Source: Anaspis maculata (taxonomy: Eukaryota > Arthropoda > Insecta > Coleoptera > Scraptiidae). Taken from it: DNA of 64,000 nucleotides. The translations under genes were made by a program, and so were the position numbers. The stretch spans positions 58,894,012 to 58,958,011 of the forward strand of contig OX421965.1 of the NCBI GenBank assembly GCA_949128115.1, read 5' to 3'. Position 1 is the stretch's first letter; each line of letters starts with the position of its first letter. The notes beneath the pieces are model-generated. The model was given only the letters and a program-made list of their open reading frames with translations. It was not told where the DNA came from and ran no database searches. This document shows positions 19,251 through 29,545 of the stretch, piece after piece.

Positions 19251-22200
19251 TTACAAATCCCCCCCTTCCTTCGAAGGAGAGAAACATCCTATGTTTCTCG
19301 ACAAATCAGCACAACAATTAACAGAAACGTCTGATCCTTCAACGTAGGACTTGAGGTCTTTCGCGTGCCAAACTCCCTGAGGTACTCCATAAGGATCCTG
19401 CAACTGATACGTCCACGGGCTAATCTTCTTCTGGATAACATAAGGTCCGACATACTTAGACGCTAATTTTGAAGTGTAGTACTGGGCCGCATCTGATAGA
19501 GAAAAATTTCTTCTCAAAACCTTCTGATCGATGTGAAAATCTTCAGCACGACGCCTCAAATCATAATGGCGTTTGTTACGCTCGTTCGCTTGAAAGATTT
19601 TCTTTCGGACCTGATGATAGATTTTCAACATGGTTTCGCTCTTCGTGACGGGATCTACAGGTTGGTCAGAAACCATTTCTTCTCTTTTCTGATTTCCACT
19701 TAAGGAAATCTCTCGCCCAAAGTTCATAAAGTACGGTGTGTACGCGGTAACTTCATGTTTCGAAGTACGTATGGCGCAGGTTACAGGTTGCAAATAATCG
19801 TCCCAGGTTCGCTGATCTTCTTTGACATAACAGGAAAGCATAGTCTTCAGTACTCGATTGACCCGCTCTACAGGATTCGCCTGTGGGTGATAATTCGCGG
19901 TGAACTTTATATGGATGTCATACTTCTTACATAATCTATCAAATTCCTTGCCACGAAATTGTGGGCCGTTATCGCAGATAATCGTTGAAGGAGTACCGAA
20001 CATCAAGATAACGCTGTCTTCCAAATACTTGACAATTGCAGGTGCAACAGCTTTTCGTAAAGCACATGTTACCACAAATTTGGAGAAGATATCAGCCACC
20101 ACTAGAATATATTTGTGTCCTTTTCGTGACCGAGGAAGCGGTCCAACTAGATCTACGCTTATAGTTTGCCATGGCCGTCTTGGTGGGGTGTGCGAATGCA
20201 TGAATCCAGGTGGTGACTTCTGAACAGGTTTGTGTGACTGACACGTATAACATCGAGCGATATAACTTGATACATCTTGTCGCATTTTCGGCCAAGTGTA
20301 AAGCTCTGCAAGACGAGAAAAAGTTTTCGAAACTCCCACATGACCTGAAGTGGGTTCATCATGAAACTTCTTCATTAACTCTGAGCGATCTTGTTTCGGG
20401 ACAACCTGTTTCCAACACTCATAATCTTCCACTAGCTGAACTGATCGGTTGATGATATATTTGAACACGATCCCATCCTGCAGTCGAAACTGTGGATATT
20501 TGTCGGGAGTCTCGGTGAGTTTTCGAACGAGATTAACATACCACTTATCACTACTTTCAGTGTTCTTTTCCTGAGTTTGGTCTCGATCCAAGGTAATTGC
20601 TTCTATCTTCGGAACGGATCTCGATAGCAAATCAGGAACCACATGATATTTGCCTTTTCGGTGAATTATGGTGTAATCATACGGTTGAAGACGTAGGGCC
20701 CAGCGAGCGAGACGACCTTGAGGATCTTTGAGACGGTGTAGCCAGATTAAGCTATGGTGATCCGTGATGATTTCAAAATGCGTGCCTTCCAAGTAATGCC
20801 TCAGTTTCTCTACTGACCAGATCGCCGACAAACATTCGCGCTCTGTAGTTGAGAAGTTCTTTTCTTGTCTAGTAAGCGATCTCGATAAGTAGCAGATGAC
20901 ATGCTCTTTTCCGTCATGAGTCTGAGAGAGTACGGCTCCTATCCCATATCCCGATGCATCCGTCTGAAGGCTAAATGGCTTCGTGAAGTCAGGGCAGCTC
21001 AGTATCGGAGCTGAGACCAGATGTTCTTTAATTCTTCTGAAGGCTTGAGCGCAGGCGTCAGTCCAGCGGAACGAAACGTTTTTCTTCGTGAGCTCGGTCA
21101 AGGGTGCGACAACCGTAGAAAACTCTGGAACGAATCGTCTGTACCATGAAGCGGTACCTAGGAAACTGCGGATATCTTTGGCATTCTGAGGTGTTGGAAT
21201 GTCTAACATGGCTCTGATCTTCTCAGGATCCGTCCGAAGTCCGCGGCGGTCCACCACGTAGCCAAGATATCTCAGCTCTGGCCTACAAAACTGACACTTT
21301 TCTTTGCTTACTGCTAGACCAGCTGCACGTAGTCGATCGAAAACAATTGCCAAGGTTTTTAGATGTTCTTCGAAGTCTTGAGAAATCACGACGATGTCGT
21401 CAAGGTAGACCATTACCGATGGTTGCAGATCGGGGCCAAGCACAGAATCGATTATACGTTGCCACGTGGCCGGAGCATTCGTCAGTCCAAAACTCATCTT
21501 AGTGAACTGGTAAAGTCCGCGACCGGGTACAGTAAATGCAGTCAATTCCCGTGACTCAAGTGCTAGTGGCACTTGCCAGTAGGCGCTCTTGATGTCAAGT
21601 GTACTCATATATCTTGCGTCTCTCAAAGAATCCAAAATGGCGGAAATATAAGGAATTGGGTACGCATCTTTTTTTGTTACGGAATTCAATTGTCGATAAT
21701 CGACGCAAAATCTTTGCGAACCGTCTTTCTTTGGCACCAGACATACCGGTGAGGACCAGGAACTCTTCGAAGGTTCAACTACGCCGAGCTGTAACATATT
21801 ATCCAACTCTTCTTCAATCATTTTCTGCCTATGTGGTGATACACGGTAATACCTTTGCTTGAGTGGCTGCGCTCCAGGCAACAGTTCAATTCGATGGTAT
21901 ACATCCAAACTTCCCAAAGGTGCAGTGGGTGAAATCAACTTTTCTTTTATCAACTGGTTCAAAGTTTCCTGCTGCTGAAGGTTCAGATCTTGTCCGTCCC
22001 GGAGGCTGTTGATTTCCGGTTCACGAGATGAAGAGAAATGCCACACATCTTGATTCAGGTCCGGTATTATATTCATTGCTTTCCAAAAGTCAACTCCGAG
22101 AATAAGTTCATGTGGGGAGGAAGGAATCACGAGAATTTTGATGATCTTGATGGTGTCCATGAGTCTGATTGGTGCTTCCACAAATCCTTCTGATAAGCAA

Positions 22201-22490
22201 GATGTTCCATCCGCCACAGTACAATTTTGAATTTCGGGACGAAGGCCAAGGCCAAGATTTTGAAGAATAAGCCAACCTCTTGCTCCCGCTATGGTACAGG
22301 TCGCACCACTATCCAGCAGTCCCAACATTGTACGTCCAAGAATTGATACTCGTAGATATGGTCTTTGATCAGAGCCAGCGTGAGAGATGATGTAGTCGAT
22401 AACAGGGTTGAGCGGATCGGTAAGGGTAGTTCGAGTGTCTGGGAAAATTAGCCGACCCTTTAATTTTCCCGTCTTCCGTTTCCCGCACGA
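19251..22490 (-). CDS. pol: Gypsy Pol, unit 2
   Basis: The translation is indistinguishable from unit 1 over all 1,025 residues after the first Met (22328), and the -1 frame is again open from 22490. All protease, RT, RNase H and integrase catalytic residues listed for unit 1 are present. Its stop codon overlaps the right edge of LTR2. Identity to the other units points to very recent duplication or homogenisation. Confidence 0.95.
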   Translation of the reverse strand, partial: SCGKRKTGKLKGRLIFPDTRTTLTDPLNPVIDYIISHAGSDQRPYLRVSILGRTMLGLLDSGATCTIAGARGWLILQNLGLGLRPEIQNCTVADGTSCLSEGFVEAPIRLMDTIKIIKILVIPSSPHELILGVDFWKAMNIIPDLNQDVWHFSSSREPEINSLRDGQDLNLQQQETLNQLIKEKLISPTAPLGSLDVYHRIELLPGAQPLKQRYYRVSPHRQKMIEEELDNMLQLGVVEPSKSSWSSPVCLVPKKDGSQRFCVDYRQLNSVTKKDAYPIPYISAILDSLRDARYMSTLDIKSAYWQVPLALESRELTAFTVPGRGLYQFTKMSFGLTNAPATWQRIIDSVLGPDLQPSVMVYLDDIVVISQDFEEHLKTLAIVFDRLRAAGLAVSKEKCQFCRPELRYLGYVVDRRGLRTDPEKIRAMLDIPTPQNAKDIRSFLGTASWYRRFVPEFSTVVAPLTELTKKNVSFRWTDACAQAFRRIKEHLVSAPILSCPDFTKPFSLQTDASGYGIGAVLSQTHDGKEHVICYLSRSLTRQEKNFSTTERECLSAIWSVEKLRHYLEGTHFEIITDHHSLIWLHRLKDPQGRLARWALRLQPYDYTIIHRKGKYHVVPDLLSRSVPKIEAITLDRDQTQEKNTESSDKWYVNLVRKLTETPDKYPQFRLQDGIVFKYIINRSVQLVEDYECWKQVVPKQDRSELMKKFHDEPTSGHVGVSKTFSRLAELYTWPKMRQDVSSYIARCYTCQSHKPVQKSPPGFMHSHTPPRRPWQTISVDLVGPLPRSRKGHKYILVVADIFSKFVVTCALRKAVAPAIVKYLEDSVILMFGTPSTIICDNGPQFRGKEFDRLCKKYDIHIKFTANYHPQANPVERVNRVLKTMLSCYVKEDQRTWDDYLQPVTCAIRTSKHEVTAYTPYFMNFGREISLSGNQKREEMVSDQPVDPVTKSETMLKIYHQVRKKIFQANERNKRHYDLRRRAEDFHIDQKVLRRNFSLSDAAQYYTSKLASKYVGPYVIQKKISPWTYQLQDPYGVPQGVWHAKDLKSYVEGSDVSVNCCADLSRNIGCFSPSKEGGDL
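19259..19271 (-). other. Polypurine tract, unit 2
   Basis: Same purine run as unit 1, immediately next to LTR2. Confidence 0.85.
22422..22484 (-). promoter_or_regulatory. -1 frameshift signal with pseudoknot, unit 2
   Basis: The GGGAAAC heptamer at 22478-22484, the 7-nt spacer, the 10-bp stem and the 6-bp loop pairing are all conserved from unit 1. Confidence 0.82.
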
Positions 22491-23785
22491 TTACAAGAAG
22501 GACAACTCTGTACGGTAACATTTGGCTGACCACATCGATAACACATTTTCTTCCTTGGTTCACGACAATTGCGAAAAACATGGCCTTTTCTTCCACAGTT
22601 CCAGCAAGAAGCAGATCCATTCAAATTTCTCTCAGGTTCCACTGGCATTACCACCTGATGTTCGAAGTACGCCAAATCTGGTTCCAGTAAACGACCAGCT
22701 TGCCGAGATGGTGGAGGCTTGAATGCTTCTAACGCTTGCTTCCTCGCTTCAAGCTTTAAACCCAGATCCAGAAGTTCTTCACGAGTAGAGATTTGGTGAA
22801 GTCCCAACTGTTGTTGGAAGTAAGGAGAAATATTTCGACTCAGGATCTTCAGTTTAGTCTTCTCGGATACTTTTCCAGTAAGTCGATTGAAAAGATTATC
22901 CATCACCGCCAAATAAACGCCAATCGATTCTGTAGGACCTTGGGTGCGTTTGCGAATTTCCTCGAAGAGATGCTCATCGTAATCAGCAGGCAAAAACTGT
23001 CTTCTCAGCTGATACACCAGCGAATTCCAATCGGAAACCTGTTTTCTCATGGATCGGTACCAGACTAGGGCTTTTCCTTTAAACAGATCAATGGCCGATA
23101 TAAAAAGCTCGACCTCAGATATTTGACGCGATGTCCTCAACTCCTCAATCCTCTCTAAAAATGAATTGACTGACATATCATTCGGCTCTCCAGAAAACTT
23201 GAGGTTCCATTGTGAAGGCGGTATACTTTTTATTCTAGGCTGAGGCTGTGGTACAGAAAGAAGTGAAGACGATGCTAAAGGTGGGTCCTCATCACTCTCC
23301 GAACCGGTAGACGAAGATCCACTCCCATCTAAACACACTGCAGCCAAGGAGGTATGAAGAGACTTCTCATGTCGTCGAGTTTTCCGAGATACCTCCGACT
23401 TCAAATTCAGCAAGTCGACAATAAATTTGGACTTCGCGGATTTCTGCTCCGCTGAAATTGCTTGACATTTATTCGCTCTCCCAAGTCCATGCGCAACTTT
23501 AGTGTTTAGTTTCGTCAGAGCTGATTTATCGCTTCCATCAAAACTTGCAATCAAACCCTGGATTTCGGCAATCTTCGCAGTTAACGCAACCTTATCTTCA
23601 TCAAATTGGAAGGGATATTCCGGATATTCCAACGGCGTTGACTGTTTCTCTAGACGAAGTAATTGTCGAAGCGTTTTCCTCATCTCATCGGCCCCCTGAA
23701 CACCAGTGATACCTCTCACCGTTAATTCGTAGGTTAACTCCTCAGTGGACAACCGATTAACTTCAAAGTTAAGTTTTGAAGCCAT
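22460..23785 (-). CDS. gag: Gypsy Gag, unit 2
   Basis: A 441-residue Gag whose translation is identical to unit 1, including the canonical first CCHC knuckle and the valine-substituted second one. It overlaps the pol frame by 31 nt at the frameshift site. Confidence 0.92.
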   Translation of the reverse strand: MASKLNFEVNRLSTEELTYELTVRGITGVQGADEMRKTLRQLLRLEKQSTPLEYPEYPFQFDEDKVALTAKIAEIQGLIASFDGSDKSALTKLNTKVAHGLGRANKCQAISAEQKSAKSKFIVDLLNLKSEVSRKTRRHEKSLHTSLAAVCLDGSGSSSTGSESDEDPPLASSSLLSVPQPQPRIKSIPPSQWNLKFSGEPNDMSVNSFLERIEELRTSRQISEVELFISAIDLFKGKALVWYRSMRKQVSDWNSLVYQLRRQFLPADYDEHLFEEIRKRTQGPTESIGVYLAVMDNLFNRLTGKVSEKTKLKILSRNISPYFQQQLGLHQISTREELLDLGLKLEARKQALEAFKPPPSRQAGRLLEPDLAYFEHQVVMPVEPERNLNGSASCWNCGRKGHVFRNCREPRKKMCYRCGQPNVTVQSCPSCNRAGNGRREN

Positions 23786-24265
23786 GATGACGTAAGCGTT
23801 TTCAACGATAAACAGAACAATGTAAAATCGACACGAAATCGATACCTAACACCTAATAAGTAAATACCTAACACTAAAAACAAGACAAATAAGATTACGA
23901 AAGAAAAAAAAAACAAAAGGGGAAAAACAAACAAAGGTCACGATACTCAACTGAAATACCTACCTCGCAAAAATATAGACCGCAATAATTATAATAGGTG
24001 AGTAGATCAACAGTATCGACCAATACAATGCGCGTACAAAATACACAACAAGAACACACAAAAAAAAAATACACCAGTTTACAAGGAGGAGGAAGTACCT
24101 ATTTCAAAACTTCAAACTTTGTTGTGATTAGTAAGTTGTTGAGTCTTGCTGAGTGAATTCAACTTAAACACCTTTGAAATAACTAAAAGTGACACTAAGT
24201 GTACCAGATACCTATTTTTTTTTAAGTCCAATTTTACTCCAGCAAAAAAAAAAAAAATATGCCAG

Positions 24266-24283
24266 GCCCCACGTTGGGCGCCA
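24266..24283 (-). other. Primer-binding site for tRNA-Lys(1,2), unit 2
   Basis: Same 18-nt site as in unit 1, 4 nt inside the end of LTR3. Confidence 0.88.
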
Positions 24284-24287
24284 AATT

Positions 24288-26310
24288 TGTCATATGTTTT
24301 TTTACCTTAGGGGTATATGCACAGCTGGGGGTGCGAGGAGTCAGGTTGTTCAGACCCTCTTAGAGCAACGACAAATTAAATTTTTCGACCACCACAACCC
24401 CTAATTGAAAATGAAGGTGGTGATCACCGGGCTAGCAATAGAGTTGGGGTGGATTCTTAGCTGGACTTCCAAGAAAAAAAAAAAAAAAACTAATTTTGAA
24501 ATAGTAAAATTAAAATATTTAAGTTTATTAAAAAAAACAAAAAAAAAATTTAAATAAATTAATGAATAAATAAATTAAATGTGGTTATTGACTTATAATC
24601 TCTTTCCTCTTTTAATCAAATATTTACGAATGAATTAAATTACCTACTAAATTAAATTTCAGTGAATCATGAATGAATTCCCTTTTTCGTAGTACTACCA
24701 AACTGGGTTACAGCAGCAAATTCAATCACTGGGTTTGCAAATTGCTCTTGCGAACACTTATCTTGTTAAAAAAAAGGAAAAAAAAAAGAACTTAATAATT
24801 AAATTTAATAATTAACCAATAAGAGCAGGTACTCAACAAAAGCGGAAATGTGAAGTGAACACAAAACAAAAGGATAAAACAAAGTGATAAATAATCAAGG
24901 ACTTTTCTTGCAACAAAATTATAGGTATCTAGTGCTGGTACTAAAATTCTCTCAAATAAACAAAATAACACAATTTAACAATGAAGGTAAGTGGGTTCCT
25001 TTATTTCACGGACTACACGAAATTTGCTCGTTCGTTTTCTTGGTGTGGAAGCAGCCTCAGGCAACAAATTAGTTTTGTGCAACTTACTCTTTTCGTCGGG
25101 AACAACAGAGCATAAACTAATTAACCGGAAAATGGACCGGCTTCCTCCACCTTTTTCCTGGGTCGCAGGCCTTCAGAAGGGATAAGATTCAACTGATAGA
25201 AGCTCCAGAACGATCGAATCAACAGAGCAGGCAGTATACAACTTATCCCAAAGCGGCAGCAAAATGGCGGGCCACAAGCAGAAGTGCGTTGAATTTCTAC
25301 AGCACAGACACGATGTCGTAATCAATTCGGTATAAAGACCCGAGCAAAGAACCCTAAAATTGCAAAGGTTAGCTTCTCCAGAAAAAAAGAAAATGTCCAA
25401 TCGAATTGTCACCTCGAATGAGGGTTTCTCTTTGTTTCTATATGGTCTTTCTGTTTCGCAGAAATTCTTCGACAACCCTCGGCGGGTGTGTGCGGAATGG
25501 AGAAAACAAAACAACAACAGAAGCCTACAAGAAACGAAAATGTGAAAAACAAAGTTAATTGCGACGAAACGTGAAGCTTACCCTCCGATCTTGTGAGGTA
25601 TAGGTACGTTGGGGATGAAAAATAATCAACCAACTCTGATCTTTTGGTCTCGGTTCCTTCCTTTAAATCTCGTTGAAAATTCTAGGTTTGTTAATCCCCA
25701 ATCGTGGGTGGCAAAAGGTGCTCAATAATACTAAACTTCAACCTTTTTTTTTCAGCCAAAAGAGAATCCTGGTTTATCCCGAATCGTCGGTATCCAAACA
25801 AAGAATTTTTACAAAATTCTCCTAAAACCTTTTTCTTCAACGAGACGTGGAACTAAACTAAAACCGAGAGAAAAAAAAAAACGTAGACCAAGAAAAAGAA
25901 GAAAAATAAAAACCAAAGAAAAAGTCTACTGCCACTTTTTCCCGTTTTCTTGCCGACTCGATAGAGTGAGGTGTTATCTACAATTCCGGCATTAAATACA
26001 CGGCTCGATCGCAACAATAACAAAGCAGGTAGGTACCTACGTAGAATTAATCTGCTGTAATGTGTGCTCTGTTCTAGGTAAAAGAAAGAGAAAAGAACCA
26101 AAGCAAAGGTAATGCCTCGACGGAGATAAACATGCATAAGACTACCCACAACTAAAAGAATTTTTAAAGAAGAAGCCAGAATCAAAATAATAATGAATGC
26201 AGAGTGATAAAACAAAAATAAATTAAACCTAACAAATAAACTCTCGTGGACCACCTAAATATAGTGTTTTTCTACCACAATTTTTCAGGTTGTCAAATTT
26301 AACCGTTACA
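24288..26310 (-). repeat. LTR3 (shared by units 2 and 3, mosaic)
   Basis: 2,023 bp. It has the same LTR4-like left and LTR1-like right variant pattern as LTR2, with the switch between 24886 and 25055, but keeps A at the position where LTR2 has its private G. Sharing one mosaic junction means the second duplication copied a unit that already carried the recombinant LTR. Confidence 0.93.
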
Positions 26311-29300
26311 AATCCCCCCCTTCCTTCGAAGGAGAGAAACATCCTATGTTTCTCGACAAATCAGCACAACAATTAACAGAAACGTCTGATCCTTCAACGT
26401 AGGACTTGAGGTCTTTCGCGTGCCAAACTCCCTGAGGTACTCCATAAGGATCCTGCAACTGATACGTCCACGGGCTAATCTTCTTCTGGATAACATAAGG
26501 TCCGACATACTTAGACGCTAATTTTGAAGTGTAGTACTGGGCCGCATCTGATAGAGAAAAATTTCTTCTCAAAACCTTCTGATCGATGTGAAAATCTTCA
26601 GCACGACGCCTCAAATCATAATGGCGTTTGTTACGCTCGTTCGCTTGAAAGATTTTCTTTCGGACCTGATGATAGATTTTCAACATGGTTTCGCTCTTCG
26701 TGACGGGATCTACAGGTTGGTCAGAAACCATTTCTTCTCTTTTCTGATTTCCACTTAAGGAAATCTCTCGCCCAAAGTTCATAAAGTACGGTGTGTACGC
26801 GGTAACTTCATGTTTCGAAGTACGTATGGCGCAGGTTACAGGTTGCAAATAATCGTCCCAGGTTCGCTGATCTTCTTTGACATAACAGGAAAGCATAGTC
26901 TTCAGTACTCGATTGACCCGCTCTACAGGATTCGCCTGTGGGTGATAATTCGCGGTGAACTTTATATGGATGTCATACTTCTTACATAATCTATCAAATT
27001 CCTTGCCACGAAATTGTGGGCCGTTATCGCAGATAATCGTTGAAGGAGTACCGAACATCAAGATAACGCTGTCTTCCAAATACTTGACAATTGCAGGTGC
27101 AACAGCTTTTCGTAAAGCACATGTTACCACAAATTTGGAGAAGATATCAGCCACCACTAGAATATATTTGTGTCCTTTTCGTGACCGAGGAAGCGGTCCA
27201 ACTAGATCTACGCTTATAGTTTGCCATGGCCGTCTTGGTGGGGTGTGCGAATGCATGAATCCAGGTGGTGACTTCTGAACAGGTTTGTGTGACTGACACG
27301 TATAACATCGAGCGATATAACTTGATACATCTTGTCGCATTTTCGGCCAAGTGTAAAGCTCTGCAAGACGAGAAAAAGTTTTCGAAACTCCCACATGACC
27401 TGAAGTGGGTTCATCATGAAACTTCTTCATTAACTCTGAGCGATCTTGTTTCGGGACAACCTGTTTCCAACACTCATAATCTTCCACTAGCTGAACTGAT
27501 CGGTTGATGATATATTTGAACACGATCCCATCCTGCAGTCGAAACTGTGGATATTTGTCGGGAGTCTCGGTGAGTTTTCGAACGAGATTAACATACCACT
27601 TATCACTACTTTCAGTGTTCTTTTCCTGAGTTTGGTCTCGATCCAAGGTAATTGCTTCTATCTTCGGAACGGATCTCGATAGCAAATCAGGAACCACATG
27701 ATATTTGCCTTTTCGGTGAATTATGGTGTAATCATACGGTTGAAGACGTAGGGCCCAGCGAGCGAGACGACCTTGAGGATCTTTGAGACGGTGTAGCCAG
27801 ATTAAGCTATGGTGATCCGTGATGATTTCAAAATGCGTGCCTTCCAAGTAATGCCTCAGTTTCTCTACTGACCAGATCGCCGACAAACATTCGCGCTCTG
27901 TAGTTGAGAAGTTCTTTTCTTGTCTAGTAAGCGATCTCGATAAGTAGCAGATGACATGCTCTTTTCCGTCATGAGTCTGAGAGAGTACGGCTCCTATCCC
28001 ATATCCCGATGCATCCGTCTGAAGGCTAAATGGCTTCGTGAAGTCAGGGCAGCTCAGTATCGGAGCTGAGACCAGATGTTCTTTAATTCTTCTGAAGGCT
28101 TGAGCGCAGGCGTCAGTCCAGCGGAACGAAACGTTTTTCTTCGTGAGCTCGGTCAAGGGTGCGACAACCGTAGAAAACTCTGGAACGAATCGTCTGTACC
28201 ATGAAGCGGTACCTAGGAAACTGCGGATATCTTTGGCATTCTGAGGTGTTGGAATGTCTAACATGGCTCTGATCTTCTCAGGATCCGTCCGAAGTCCGCG
28301 GCGGTCCACCACGTAGCCAAGATATCTCAGCTCTGGCCTACAAAACTGACACTTTTCTTTGCTTACTGCTAGACCAGCTGCACGTAGTCGATCGAAAACA
28401 ATTGCCAAGGTTTTTAGATGTTCTTCGAAGTCTTGAGAAATCACGACGATGTCGTCAAGGTAGACCATTACCGATGGTTGCAGATCGGGGCCAAGCACAG
28501 AATCGATTATACGTTGCCACGTGGCCGGAGCATTCGTCAGTCCAAAACTCATCTTAGTGAACTGGTAAAGTCCGCGACCGGGTACAGTAAATGCAGTCAA
28601 TTCCCGTGACTCAAGTGCTAGTGGCACTTGCCAGTAGGCGCTCTTGATGTCAAGTGTACTCATATATCTTGCGTCTCTCAAAGAATCCAAAATGGCGGAA
28701 ATATAAGGAATTGGGTACGCATCTTTTTTTGTTACGGAATTCAATTGTCGATAATCGACGCAAAATCTTTGCGAACCGTCTTTCTTTGGCACCAGACATA
28801 CCGGTGAGGACCAGGAACTCTTCGAAGGTTCAACTACGCCGAGCTGTAACATATTATCCAACTCTTCTTCAATCATTTTCTGCCTATGTGGTGATACACG
28901 GTAATACCTTTGCTTGAGTGGCTGCGCTCCAGGCAACAGTTCAATTCGATGGTATACATCCAAACTTCCCAAAGGTGCAGTGGGTGAAATCAACTTTTCT
29001 TTTATCAACTGGTTCAAAGTTTCCTGCTGCTGAAGGTTCAGATCTTGTCCGTCCCGGAGGCTGTTGATTTCCGGTTCACGAGATGAAGAGAAATGCCACA
29101 CATCTTGATTCAGGTCCGGTATTATATTCATTGCTTTCCAAAAGTCAACTCCGAGAATAAGTTCATGTGGGGAGGAAGGAATCACGAGAATTTTGATGAT
29201 CTTGATGGTGTCCATGAGTCTGATTGGTGCTTCCACAAATCCTTCTGATAAGCAAGATGTTCCATCCGCCACAGTACAATTTTGAATTTCGGGACGAAGG

Positions 29301-29545
29301 CCAAGGCCAAGATTTTGAAGAATAAGCCAACCTCTTGCTCCCGCTATGGTACAGGTCGCACCACTATCCAGCAGTCCCAACATTGTACGTCCAAGAATTG
29401 ATACTCGTAGATATGGTCTTTGATCAGAGCCAGCGTGAGAGATGATGTAGTCGATAACAGGGTTGAGCGGATCGGTAAGGGTAGTTCGAGTGTCTGGGAA
29501 AATTAGCCGACCCTTTAATTTTCCCGTCTTCCGTTTCCCGCACGA
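26306..29545 (-). CDS. pol: Gypsy Pol, unit 3
   Basis: Third copy with the same 1,025-residue translation from Met 29383 and an open -1 frame from 29545. Intact PR-RT-RH-IN. In array orientation this is the most upstream unit: its 5' LTR is LTR4, so a transcript started there would yield a normal genomic RNA ending in LTR3. Confidence 0.95.
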   Translation of the reverse strand, partial: SCGKRKTGKLKGRLIFPDTRTTLTDPLNPVIDYIISHAGSDQRPYLRVSILGRTMLGLLDSGATCTIAGARGWLILQNLGLGLRPEIQNCTVADGTSCLSEGFVEAPIRLMDTIKIIKILVIPSSPHELILGVDFWKAMNIIPDLNQDVWHFSSSREPEINSLRDGQDLNLQQQETLNQLIKEKLISPTAPLGSLDVYHRIELLPGAQPLKQRYYRVSPHRQKMIEEELDNMLQLGVVEPSKSSWSSPVCLVPKKDGSQRFCVDYRQLNSVTKKDAYPIPYISAILDSLRDARYMSTLDIKSAYWQVPLALESRELTAFTVPGRGLYQFTKMSFGLTNAPATWQRIIDSVLGPDLQPSVMVYLDDIVVISQDFEEHLKTLAIVFDRLRAAGLAVSKEKCQFCRPELRYLGYVVDRRGLRTDPEKIRAMLDIPTPQNAKDIRSFLGTASWYRRFVPEFSTVVAPLTELTKKNVSFRWTDACAQAFRRIKEHLVSAPILSCPDFTKPFSLQTDASGYGIGAVLSQTHDGKEHVICYLSRSLTRQEKNFSTTERECLSAIWSVEKLRHYLEGTHFEIITDHHSLIWLHRLKDPQGRLARWALRLQPYDYTIIHRKGKYHVVPDLLSRSVPKIEAITLDRDQTQEKNTESSDKWYVNLVRKLTETPDKYPQFRLQDGIVFKYIINRSVQLVEDYECWKQVVPKQDRSELMKKFHDEPTSGHVGVSKTFSRLAELYTWPKMRQDVSSYIARCYTCQSHKPVQKSPPGFMHSHTPPRRPWQTISVDLVGPLPRSRKGHKYILVVADIFSKFVVTCALRKAVAPAIVKYLEDSVILMFGTPSTIICDNGPQFRGKEFDRLCKKYDIHIKFTANYHPQANPVERVNRVLKTMLSCYVKEDQRTWDDYLQPVTCAIRTSKHEVTAYTPYFMNFGREISLSGNQKREEMVSDQPVDPVTKSETMLKIYHQVRKKIFQANERNKRHYDLRRRAEDFHIDQKVLRRNFSLSDAAQYYTSKLASKYVGPYVIQKKISPWTYQLQDPYGVPQGVWHAKDLKSYVEGSDVSVNCCADLSRNIGCFSPSKEGGDL
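26314..26326 (-). other. Polypurine tract, unit 3
   Basis: Same purine run as the other units, next to LTR3. Confidence 0.85.
29477..29539 (-). promoter_or_regulatory. -1 frameshift signal with pseudoknot, unit 3
   Basis: Heptamer at 29533-29539 with the same spacer, stem and loop pairing as units 1 and 2. Confidence 0.82.

Larger units (their letters stand above)
17233..19255 (-). repeat. LTR2 (shared by units 1 and 2, mosaic)
   Basis: A 2,023-bp LTR, long for a gypsy element, with TG...CA ends. Variants at about 17536 (A), 17814 (A) and 17831 (G) match LTR4. Variants at 18000 (C) and at the positions equivalent to 11692 (A) and the AATTAAACCT run match LTR1. The switch lies between 17831 and 18000. 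One private change, G at 18203 against A in the other three LTRs, arose after the duplication. Confidence 0.93.
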
